A stretch of DNA of 33,707 bases, from assembly GCA_030041495.1 (NCBI GenBank), contig JASHNT010000062.1, positions 1 to 33,707 of the forward strand, read 5' to 3'. How positions within the stretch are numbered: the first letter of the stretch is position 1; every line of letters starts with the position of its first letter. The position numbers and the translations under genes were made by a program. Below the pieces are notes generated by a model, which was given only the letters and a program-made list of their open reading frames with translations, did not search any database and was not told where the DNA came from. Origin of the DNA: Bryobacteraceae bacterium (GTDB lineage: Bacteria; Acidobacteriota; Terriglobia; Bryobacterales; Bryobacteraceae). Below are positions 7,231 through 14,232 of the stretch, one piece after another.

Positions 7231-9825
7231 TCAAATCCACTTTTTTTTGAGCAGCCAGCCCTTGATCACCTGCGTCAGCGCCATGTATGCGAGCAGCGTC
7301 AGAGCCAGAATCGGCCAGTACAGCCAGGGCAGGGGAGTGAATCCCAGCGCGGACGCCACCGGAGAGACCGGCAGCAGCGCGCCTACAGCCATGATCCCCG
7401 CCGTGGTCAACATTAGCGGCCGGCTCGCGCGGCTCTGCAGGAATGGAATCTTGTTGGTGCGGATCACGTGGATGATCAGCGTCTGCGTCATCAGCGACTC
7501 GACGAACCATCCGGTCTGGAACAGAGATGCTCGTGACGGGTCCCAACAATGGAACACCCACAGCATTATGAAAAACGTGGTGTAGTCGAAAATCGAGCTC
7601 ACCGGGCCGAGGAACAGAATAAAACGCCGGATTTCCAAAATGTTCCAGGGCCGGGGACGCGCCACCTGCTCCTCATCCACTGCGTCGGCCGGGATGGGCA
7701 CTTGCGAAAAATCGTACAGCAGATTGTTGGTCAGCACCTGAATCGGCGCCATCGGCAGAAACGGCAGAAACGCGCTCGCGCCCAGCACGCTGAACATGTT
7801 CCCGAAATTTGAGCTCGCGCCCATGCGGATGTACTTGACGATGTTGGCGAACACCTTGCGCCCTTCCGTTACTCCGCCGTTCAACACCATCAGATCCTTT
7901 TCGAGCAGAATCAAATCCGCGGACTCCTTGGCGATATCCGTCGCCGTATCCACTGAAATGCCCACGTCCGCCGAGCGCAGAGCCGGAGCGTCATTGATTC
8001 CGTCGCCCATGAACCCCACCACGTGACCTTTGCCGCGCAGCGCTTGGATCACCCGCTCCTTGTGCGCCGGCGAGAGGCGCGCGAACAGCGTGGCCTTCTC
8101 CGCCGCGTCCGCCAGCTCCGCCTCCGCCATCCTCTCCACGTCCTCACCCAGCAGAATCGGCTCGGGCGGCAAATTCACTTCCCGGCAAACCTTGCGGCTG
8201 ATCAGCGGATTATCGCCCGTGAGAATCTTCACGCCGACTCCATTCTTCCGCAGCGCCTCCAGCGCGCTGTTTGCCGTCTCCTTGGGAGGGTCGAGGAATG
8301 CCACGTAGCCCCGCAGCACCAAGCCCGTCTCATCGGCTTTGGAGCACACTTGCTTGCCCGTCAGATCCTTGTTGGCTACCGCCAGAACGCGGAACCCGTC
8401 TTCACTGAGGCTCTCATATTCCTGCTTGAGATCCGTGATGAGACCCGGGTCCATTGGAGAGATTTGCCCGTCACGCTCAAAGTGCGAGCAGTGCCGGAAA
8501 ACCTCCTCTGGAGCCCCCTTGGTCAGCAGAGTCGCCTTGCCTTCCGGAGCCTCCACCAGCACGCTCATCATCCGCCGCGTGAAGTCGAACGGAATCTCGT
8601 CCAGCTTTTTGTACCGCTCCAGCACGGACTTTTCGCGAAAATCCGGGCTCTCCAGGATCGCCCGGTCCAGCAGATTCTTGAGGCCGGTCTGGAAGAAACT
8701 GATGAGATACCCATCCAGCAGCACGTCTTCGCTTTCTTCGCCCGTCACATCGCAGTGGCGCATCAGCACCACGCGGTCTTCGGTCAAAGTGCCGGTCTTG
8801 TCGGTGCACAACAAATCCATTCCGCCGAAATTCTGAATCGCGTTGAGCCGTTTCACAATCACCTTCCGACGGCCCATCGTCAGCGCGCCCCTGGACAAAC
8901 ACACCGACACGATCATCGGCAGCATCTCCGGCGTCAGTCCCACCGCGACCGCCAGAGCAAAGAAGAACGCGCTGGTCCAATCGTGTTTGGTGAAGCCGTT
9001 AATGAGGAATACCGTCGGCACCATCACGCTCATCAGGTGAATCATCAGCCAGGTGAACTTGCTCAAGCCGATGTCGAAGCTGGTCGGCGGAGGTTCTCCT
9101 ACAATCGAGCTGGCCATCGTGCCGAAGTACGTGCGCGGCCCCGTCACCACTACCGCGGCCGTCGCCGATCCGCTCTCCACGCTGGTGCCCATGAAGCAAA
9201 TGTTCTTGAGCTCGATCGGCGAAGCCGCGCCGCTGGTATCGGCGTCGTGAAATTTTTCCACCGGCAGTGATTCGCCTGTGAGACTTCCCTGCGTGACGAA
9301 GAGATCTTTGGACCCCAGCAGGCGTACATCGCCTGGAATCATGTCGCCCGCGGCAAGGCGAACGATGTCGCCCGGGACCAAATCGCGCAGTGGGATCTCC
9401 CGCTCTTTGCCTTCGCGCACCACCGTTGCGGTGACGTGAATCATGGCCTTCAGCTTGGCCGCCGCGGCATCCGCTCGAGCCTCCTGCACGAAGCGCAGCC
9501 CCGCTCCCAGCGCCACCATAATCGCCATCACTGTCCCGGCGCGCGCATCGCCCGTGAGGTAAGAGACCGTCGAGAGCGCTGCCAGCAGTACCACCAGCGG
9601 ATTGCGGACGATCTTCACCAGGCGCATCAGCCCGCTCTGCGGCTTCTCCCGCGCGACCTCATTCGGCCCAGCGGTCTCCGTCCGCTGTTCAGCCTCTTCG
9701 TGCGTGAGCCCGAGCGGCGAAGTTTTCAGCTCCCGTAGCAGCTCGTCGCCGTTTTTGCGTGCAGCATCCAGCACCGCGCTCGAAACCTGGATGCTGCGGC
9801 CCTTGGCGGGATGCTGGTTTGCCAC
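7231..9825 (-). CDS. mgtA: Magnesium-translocating P-type ATPase (type IIIB, MgtA/MgtB-like)
   Basis: 864 residues, close to the usual ~900 of MgtA. It imports Mg2+ across the inner membrane at the expense of ATP. Motifs in order: actuator TGES (~183-186), the cation-site helix GLTPEMLPMI (~297-306), phosphorylation site DKTGT (~342-346), nucleotide-binding KGAPE (~436-440), hinge GDGINDAP (~607-614), followed by the C-terminal helix bundle containing the family-typical NNLLYDFSQ segment. All catalytic residues are intact. The C-terminus ends with a lysine run encoded by an A8 tract at 7242-7249. It starts 6 bp after the pyrophosphatase stop, so the two are almost certainly cotranscribed. No M-box-like leader precedes it, and control probably rests with an upstream promoter. 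Confidence 0.93.
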   Translation of the reverse strand: MANQHPAKGRSIQVSSAVLDAARKNGDELLRELKTSPLGLTHEEAEQRTETAGPNEVAREKPQSGLMRLVKIVRNPLVVLLAALSTVSYLTGDARAGTVMAIMVALGAGLRFVQEARADAAAAKLKAMIHVTATVVREGKEREIPLRDLVPGDIVRLAAGDMIPGDVRLLGSKDLFVTQGSLTGESLPVEKFHDADTSGAASPIELKNICFMGTSVESGSATAAVVVTGPRTYFGTMASSIVGEPPPTSFDIGLSKFTWLMIHLMSVMVPTVFLINGFTKHDWTSAFFFALAVAVGLTPEMLPMIVSVCLSRGALTMGRRKVIVKRLNAIQNFGGMDLLCTDKTGTLTEDRVVLMRHCDVTGEESEDVLLDGYLISFFQTGLKNLLDRAILESPDFREKSVLERYKKLDEIPFDFTRRMMSVLVEAPEGKATLLTKGAPEEVFRHCSHFERDGQISPMDPGLITDLKQEYESLSEDGFRVLAVANKDLTGKQVCSKADETGLVLRGYVAFLDPPKETANSALEALRKNGVGVKILTGDNPLISRKVCREVNLPPEPILLGEDVERMAEAELADAAEKATLFARLSPAHKERVIQALRGKGHVVGFMGDGINDAPALRSADVGISVDTATDIAKESADLILLEKDLMVLNGGVTEGRKVFANIVKYIRMGASSNFGNMFSVLGASAFLPFLPMAPIQVLTNNLLYDFSQVPIPADAVDEEQVARPRPWNILEIRRFILFLGPVSSIFDYTTFFIMLWVFHCWDPSRASLFQTGWFVESLMTQTLIIHVIRTNKIPFLQSRASRPLMLTTAGIMAVGALLPVSPVASALGFTPLPWLYWPILALTLLAYMALTQVIKGWLLKKKWI

Positions 9826-9831
9826 GGCGTT

Positions 9832-10368
9832 CTAGTGGTTGCTTTGAGCCACGCGCTCGATCGATTCCATGATCAGGCGTTCGGACGCGGCTACGTCCAG
9901 CCACTTGCCGATCCGTGTCCACTTGCCTTCCTCTAAGTCCTTGTAATGCTGGAAAAAATGCGCAATCTGTTGCCGCAGGATTTCCGGCAGATCGAGGTAG
10001 GAATCGACGTTCGCATAGAATCCGTGCAGGCTATCCACCGGAACCGCGATGATCTTCTCATCCACACCAGCCTGATCTTCCATCAGCAGTGCTCCCACGG
10101 GCCGGCACCGGACCACGCACCCGGAGACCACCGCAACCGGCGCGATTACCAGCACGTCGCACGGGTCGCCGTCGCGGGCCAGCGTCTGCGGAATGAACCC
10201 GTAATTCCCCGGGTAGAACATCGCGGTGTGCAGGAACCGGTCGACAAACATCGCCCCGGAGGCTTTGTCGAGCTCATACTTCACTGGCGCGCCCCCGACC
10301 GGTATCTCAATCACCGCGTGCAGGTCGGACGGCGGATTCCGCCCGGCCGGGATCTTGGAGACGTCCAT
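9832..10368 (-). CDS. ppa: Inorganic pyrophosphatase, family I
   Basis: 178 residues, the normal length for the bacterial soluble enzyme that hydrolyses pyrophosphate to two phosphates using Mg2+. Recognised from KYELDK near residue 30, MFYPGNYGFIPQT, the metal-site signature DGDPCDVLVI, DEKIIAVP and the C-terminal helix FFQHYKDLEEGKW. All acidic metal ligands visible in these blocks are retained. The gene sits 49 bp downstream of csm5 and 6 bp upstream of mgtA on the same strand. The pairing with a Mg2+ importer is functionally sensible for a Mg2+-dependent enzyme. Whether it is also read through from the csm operon is open; a weak hairpin lies in the csm5-ppa gap. Confidence 0.96.
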   Translation of the reverse strand: MDVSKIPAGRNPPSDLHAVIEIPVGGAPVKYELDKASGAMFVDRFLHTAMFYPGNYGFIPQTLARDGDPCDVLVIAPVAVVSGCVVRCRPVGALLMEDQAGVDEKIIAVPVDSLHGFYANVDSYLDLPEILRQQIAHFFQHYKDLEEGKWTRIGKWLDVAASERLIMESIERVAQSNH

Positions 10369-10371
10369 TCA

Positions 10372-10395
10372 CCCAGCCTAGCAGCGCAAGCTGGG
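10372..10395 (-). terminator. Weak hairpin between csm5 and ppa
   Basis: A 6-bp perfect inverted repeat (CCCAGC / GCTGGG) with a 12-nt loop lies in the 49-bp gap after csm5. There is no following U-tract, so intrinsic termination would be weak; it could be a processing site or chance. Confidence 0.2.
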
Positions 10396-10417
10396 CCGTC
10401 GGCAATAGAGTTGGGGC

Positions 10418-11500
10418 CTACCCAATCTCCAGCACCACCCACCCCGGCAAACTCGTCGGCTGGCCGCCTTCGAAAATCACTCGACGAGTCTTGGGGAAGG
10501 GAAGCCCGGTTTGCAGCGTGCGCTCATACATCGGGTAATGCTTCATCACCGACCGGTAGGCCGTGTCTTCCGTCTCCAGGTACGGAACCTTCGAATGCAA
10601 GCCTCCGCCCCAGCCGATCGAGAGCATGCAATACTGCGGCGACGCGCTGACCTCCTTCAGCCGCTCCTCCAGAGCCTGCACCAGCGCGCTCACGCGACTC
10701 AGGCCCGCCGTCTGCGCATAACGCTTGTGCTTGGCGAGCTGATCGCCTGCGTACTTATTCGCCGCTTGAAACAGCCGCGTGCGATCCTGCGCGGAGCGCT
10801 CCGTCCACACGCCCTCGAACAACGTTCCGGGCGTGGCCATCTCCGCGAAAACCGGCGTGCTCTCTTCGATCCTCCGTGAATCCGCCGACCCGCGCACCGA
10901 TTTCCATCCCAACTCCAGTTTGCCCGCCCCGCGAGCCACCAGGGTCGCCACGCGCAGCAGGTAGACCTTCATCGCCGCATACGAGCCCTCGCGCGAATCG
11001 CCGGCCGAGACGCGCTTGGCTCGCGGAACGTCTTCGATCTTGACCGCCGGGTTGCGCGGCGCACGCTCGCCCTCTATCCTCTGCGCGAAATCCTCGAACG
11101 TCTTCGTGCTCCAGCGCTCATGCACCAGCCCCGTGCGCAGGGCCCCCTTGAGCGAGGTCGCGGGAAGATACGGACCGTTGAGCGAAGCCGCGAACGTCGG
11201 AATAAAAAGATGCTCAGCCTGCGCGCGCTGCCACACCGGAATCGCTGCCGGACTCTCGAACGGAATCCGCCGTCCCGCGAAATTCTGCGCGAATCCGCCC
11301 CAGCTCGCGAAATCCAGCCGATCGGCCTTCTTGAGCTGTGCCAAGTATCCATCCAAGCGCGGACCCTTGGCCAGCAGCTTGAAAATCCGCCGCTGGTCCA
11401 GCACGTTCACATGATCGCGCCACACCATGTAGTCGATCGGCGAAAGTTTCTGGCCGTCGCCCACCAGCGTCGGAGTTAGGCACATGACGCGATAATTCAT
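10418..11500 (-). CDS. csm5: Type III-A CRISPR RAMP protein Csm5
   Basis: 360 residues. Csm5 caps the crRNA 3' end of the Csm complex and belongs to the RAMP (RRM-fold) superfamily. The N-terminus has the family pattern CLTPTLVGDGQKLSPIDYMV, equivalent to the 'TPvhIGsG..l.pidYv' block, followed by RRIFKLL. The central GPYLPATSLKGALRTGL is the Gly-rich RAMP loop. The C-terminal third is basic with SIGWGGGLHSK, matching the conserved G-x-G-G-G region of Csm5. It starts inside the csm4 stop codon (ATGA, 4-bp overlap), implying translational coupling. Its place as last gene of a csm1-csm5 series supports the assignment. No Csm6-type gene follows; the next gene is ppa. Confidence 0.88.
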   Translation of the reverse strand: MNYRVMCLTPTLVGDGQKLSPIDYMVWRDHVNVLDQRRIFKLLAKGPRLDGYLAQLKKADRLDFASWGGFAQNFAGRRIPFESPAAIPVWQRAQAEHLFIPTFAASLNGPYLPATSLKGALRTGLVHERWSTKTFEDFAQRIEGERAPRNPAVKIEDVPRAKRVSAGDSREGSYAAMKVYLLRVATLVARGAGKLELGWKSVRGSADSRRIEESTPVFAEMATPGTLFEGVWTERSAQDRTRLFQAANKYAGDQLAKHKRYAQTAGLSRVSALVQALEERLKEVSASPQYCMLSIGWGGGLHSKVPYLETEDTAYRSVMKHYPMYERTLQTGLPFPKTRRVIFEGGQPTSLPGWVVLEIG

Positions 11501-12573
11501 GCGGCGTCTTCCTCCGCCGGCTCAACCCGCTCCGGTTCCGGCTCGACCGTTTCCTTGGGAGGAAATTGCGGCAGCTCCACCGGCATTTCCCGAGCCACAG
11601 GCCGCACGGGAATCGGAATCGCCAGCGCATAGCCGGCCCGGTACACCGGATGCGCGAATCTCTCTGGCGCAACGTCCACGACCGACCCGCGCGGCTCCGC
11701 GGACACCAGCACCACGGATCCTTCCGTGATCATTCTCGTCGGCCGCTTGAGGCCGCCCCAACCGGCATCGCTTTCGATCCGCCCGCTGCGCGTCACCACG
11801 GAATAATTCCCGCGAGTCCAATCCACGGCATCACCGGCAGCCGGATGATAGAGCGATAGCATCCACCAGGCCGCTTCCGCGGCTTCCCCCTTGCCGCCCA
11901 GAATGTTCCTCTCCTCGCTTACGCTCAACTCTGCGCGTCCCCATCCGCGCGACCGCTCGCCACCGAATCCCGAATCGGCCAGCAACCTCAGAGCCGCGGT
12001 CACGGGTCCTTGCCACTGCTCCTGAGCCTCGTCACCCGCGAACGCCGCAGCCAGCCAGAGGCCGGCGTTAGGCGCAAATTCCAGGCAAGCACTCGAATGC
12101 GGACTCACGCCCGCTCCTCCGCGATCCACTGCCGCGCTGGAGCGCACCGAGACGCGGAACGGGCCTTGCGTGCCCATCGCGATCAACGTTTCGCTGGCCC
12201 CGTCCACCGCCCATCCTTCTTCATTTACACCCTTGCCCTGCAGCATGGATTGAACCGTAGAAAGCGGCACGAACCGCGCGCCCTTCCATCGCACTTTCGA
12301 AGACGCCGGCGGAGGCCACACGCTGCGAGGCGGAATTACATACAAAGTCTCGCCATGAAACGGAAAGCAGGAACTGAACCGCACCGCTGGCTCGGTTGCG
12401 CGAACCGTCGCCTCCAGCCAGTCTTCCAACCTTCCCAGTCGCGCCATCGCACCTGTGACAGCGGAGTACAAAGCGTCGCTGTGATACACCCGCTCCACGC
12501 GATCACGATCACCCGAATCCGGGCCGATGCGCCACGGTCCGTTGGGGCGCAGGCGAATGAGCAATCCCTGCAT
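11497..12573 (-). CDS. csm4: Type III-A CRISPR RAMP protein Csm4
   Basis: 358 residues from the ATG at 12573, beginning MQGLLIRLRPNGPWRIG; a longer frame to 12702 exists but would run back through the csm3 coding region and its extra 43 residues look non-coding. Csm4 binds the 5' tag of crRNA and bridges Cas10 to the Csm3 backbone. Family features are the early RVYHSDALYSAVTGAMARLG segment, SSCFPFHGETLYVIPP, the glycine-rich DSGFGGERSRGWGRAEL loop, and the C-terminal KRPTRMITEGSVV block. It starts 7 bp after the csm3 stop and overlaps csm5 by 4 bp. Nothing appears truncated. Confidence 0.88.
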   Translation of the reverse strand: MQGLLIRLRPNGPWRIGPDSGDRDRVERVYHSDALYSAVTGAMARLGRLEDWLEATVRATEPAVRFSSCFPFHGETLYVIPPRSVWPPPASSKVRWKGARFVPLSTVQSMLQGKGVNEEGWAVDGASETLIAMGTQGPFRVSVRSSAAVDRGGAGVSPHSSACLEFAPNAGLWLAAAFAGDEAQEQWQGPVTAALRLLADSGFGGERSRGWGRAELSVSEERNILGGKGEAAEAAWWMLSLYHPAAGDAVDWTRGNYSVVTRSGRIESDAGWGGLKRPTRMITEGSVVLVSAEPRGSVVDVAPERFAHPVYRAGYALAIPIPVRPVAREMPVELPQFPPKETVEPEPERVEPAEEDAA

Positions 12574-12580
12574 GAATTCG

Positions 12581-13411
12581 TTACGAAAGCTTCTCGGAGA
12601 AGTCCGCCGCGTTCGCCGCGGCCTGAACCTTCGCGAGATCCGCCCCGGAAGCCAGCTCTGCTTCTTCGCCGCCCGAATAAAAGGCGCGATTGCGCCACGC
12701 AATTTTCAGATTCGAGAAGCGCACGCGCCCGCTCCCGCGCGAGCCTCCGCCGCCCAGCGCGTCGTCTTCCAGCAGCCGCAAGCCTTCGATCACCCTCGGC
12801 GCAAGAGCCTTGTCCTCGTCGCACAGAATGTCCAGGACCATCCGGACGCGGAATCGAGCGCCCGCCGGAACCCGCTCCAGAGTCCGCGGATTAGCCTGTG
12901 AAGTGATCCGGTCAATCGCGTTTTCGCTCTTGACCTCCGTGATCTCGTCATCCAGATTCTCGCGCATCTGCGCCGTGATGCTCTCCGGATCGAGCGGTGC
13001 GTCGTACACCGTCAGCCGCGCCGGGCTGGCCGTCTTCGATTCCACCGCCTCGCCTTCCACCCGTTCCATCCGGCCCGGATTGCGCCCGAACAGCAAGCAG
13101 ATTTCGTCGTCTGGACGGTCGCTCTGGTGAATGCGAACCTCCTGGCCCCGCCGCTTCGACAAATACACCAGCTCCGCCGGCGCAGTTAGTCCCAGCGCGT
13201 TTTCGAGCAGCGATCGGATCTTGCCCCGCAGCGAACTCCCCGGAATGTAGGGCAGTCCGAAGGCGTCCTTCACCACCGGATTGTCCGCGCCGCCAATTTC
13301 CAGCGACCCCTTGCCGGCTCCAATGTGCAAACCGGTTTCGCAATGCAGATCGCCCGAAAAAATCAATTTCCCCACCAGCTTCAGTTGTGTCTGAGCGGTA
13401 TGTGTGCTCAT
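12581..13411 (-). CDS. csm3: Type III-A CRISPR backbone ribonuclease Csm3
   Basis: 276 residues from the ATG at 13411 (MSTHTAQTQLKL); an upstream start at 13450 would overlap the csm2 stop and is less likely. Csm3 forms the repeated backbone of the Csm complex and cuts target RNA every 6 nt. The signature ETGLHIGAG...IGGADNPVVKD...LPYIPGSSLRGKIRSLLE is clear. The Asp in GGADNPV (residue ~43) aligns with the known catalytic Asp of Csm3, so target RNA cleavage should be intact. ENAIDRITSQANPRTLERVP and the closing LGGGGSRGSGRVRF loop are also canonical. It lies 10 bp after csm2 and 7 bp before csm4. Confidence 0.95.
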   Translation of the reverse strand: MSTHTAQTQLKLVGKLIFSGDLHCETGLHIGAGKGSLEIGGADNPVVKDAFGLPYIPGSSLRGKIRSLLENALGLTAPAELVYLSKRRGQEVRIHQSDRPDDEICLLFGRNPGRMERVEGEAVESKTASPARLTVYDAPLDPESITAQMRENLDDEITEVKSENAIDRITSQANPRTLERVPAGARFRVRMVLDILCDEDKALAPRVIEGLRLLEDDALGGGGSRGSGRVRFSNLKIAWRNRAFYSGGEEAELASGADLAKVQAAANAADFSEKLS

Positions 13412-13421
13412 AGAATTATGG

Positions 13422-14156
13422 TTACTCGTTGTAAGCAACGATGGCTTCAAACAGATCTTTAAAACGCTCGTACCCGCGCGGATCGTTCTTGCGCGTCACT
13501 TGTAGCAGCAACCTCTCCAAAGCGTCCAGGCTACGCAGCGAATGCCGGGCGATGGTATAGGCCAGCCTCGCGCGCAGCATCACAAACTGATGTTGCCGCT
13601 CGCTTTCCGGAGCCCGCACCGCCCGCCGCACCGCGTTGTACAAGCGCCGAAGCTGGCTCTTGGTGCCGCTGTCCATATCGCGCATGCGAGCGACAACGGC
13701 GTGCGCCTGGTTATCGAGATACAGGCTGTCGGAAATCAGCTTCTCGATCTCGATCTCCGGGCTCTCGAACGGACGCCGCTCGCCTCCACCCGGACGCCCG
13801 CCTTCGCGCCGGTCACCTCTGCGCTCATCGCGACCGCCTTCGCGACTACCCTCCCGGCCGCCTTCCGGGCGCCGTTCTCCGCCGCGACCCTGACCCTCCG
13901 GACGCGGCCCTCTTCCTTGCCCCTGCTGCTGTCCGCCTTCCCGAGGCGGTCGCTCGCCACGCGGCGGCCGTTCGGGTCTGGCTCCCTGTGGCTTGGCTTC
14001 TTGAGGTTTCGACTCGGCCGCCGCGGCTTCCGCTGGCTTAGCTTCAGCCGGCGCCGGAGCTTCGGTGGGCGCAGAAACTTCCACTGCCGCAGTGTCCGCG
14101 GGTGCGGCCGGCTCGCTGGTTGTTGTCTCGGCTTGAACTTCTTCTTCCATTGGCAT
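13422..14156 (-). CDS. csm2: Type III-A CRISPR small subunit Csm2 with a long acidic-then-RG-rich N-terminal extension
   Basis: 244 residues, about twice the usual 110-150 of Csm2. Residues ~132-244 form the expected all-helical core (IEKLISDSLYLDNQAHAVV ... QLRRLYNAVRRAVR ... VMLRARLAYTIARH ... GYERFKDLFEAIVAYNE); the closing FEAIVAYNE is very typical of Csm2, which lines the target RNA groove. Residues 1-57 are low complexity and acidic, rich in Ala, Pro and Glu. Residues 58-129 are rich in Gly, Arg, Glu and Pro with RGG/RGE/RRG repeats, and are predicted disordered. The SD-like AAGGA lies 5 nt before the second ATG (14150), so Met3 may be the true start. Csm2 assignment rests on the core and on position between cas10 and csm3. 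A 76-bp gap with tandem hairpins precedes it. Confidence 0.82.
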   Translation of the reverse strand: MPMEEEVQAETTTSEPAAPADTAAVEVSAPTEAPAPAEAKPAEAAAAESKPQEAKPQGARPERPPRGERPPREGGQQQGQGRGPRPEGQGRGGERRPEGGREGSREGGRDERRGDRREGGRPGGGERRPFESPEIEIEKLISDSLYLDNQAHAVVARMRDMDSGTKSQLRRLYNAVRRAVRAPESERQHQFVMLRARLAYTIARHSLRSLDALERLLLQVTRKNDPRGYERFKDLFEAIVAYNE

Positions 14157-14162
14157 CCTTAG

Positions 14163-14223
14163 TCACCATGGCGCGGACACGCCGCGCCAAATCAGTCCTC
14201 ACCATGGCGCGGACACGCCGCGC
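14163..14223 (-). repeat. Two tandem GC-rich hairpin repeats (36-nt period) between csm1 and csm2
   Basis: A 24-nt perfect direct repeat occurs at 14164-14187 and 14200-14223, separated by 12 nt. Each copy contains an inverted repeat (GGCGCGG / CCGCGCC, extended to 8 bp in the first copy) around the loop ACACG. In the csm transcript this gives two consecutive hairpins just before csm2. With only two copies and a 12-nt interval it is not a CRISPR array; a dispersed REP-like extragenic palindrome is the likeliest origin. Confidence 0.75.
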
Positions 14224-14232
14224 TATATCAGC

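Noticed and set aside
7242-7249. A8 run near the mgtA C-terminus as programmed slippage
   Set aside because: It only encodes the terminal lysines a few codons before the stop; slippage would change little, and no stimulating structure is seen.
8023-9270. Long open frame (415 codons) antisense to mgtA
   Set aside because: Arg/His/Gln-rich translation with no motifs, lying opposite an intact P-type ATPase; a GC-rich shadow frame. The same applies to the antisense frames over the porin, tolC-like, RND and pdxR genes.
7231-9825. MgtA as a CRISPR signalling effector
   Set aside because: Sequence is a standard Mg2+ P-type ATPase with no nucleotide-sensing CARF or SAVED domain.
12574-12702. Longer csm4 start at 12702
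   Set aside because: The extra 43 residues lie over the csm3 3' end and are Arg/Pro-rich shadow sequence; the ATG at 12573 begins the recognisable family N-terminus.
14163-14223. Two spaced repeats next to csm genes as a mini CRISPR array
   Set aside because: Only two copies, separated by 12 nt, each a strong palindrome; spacers are far too short for type III.
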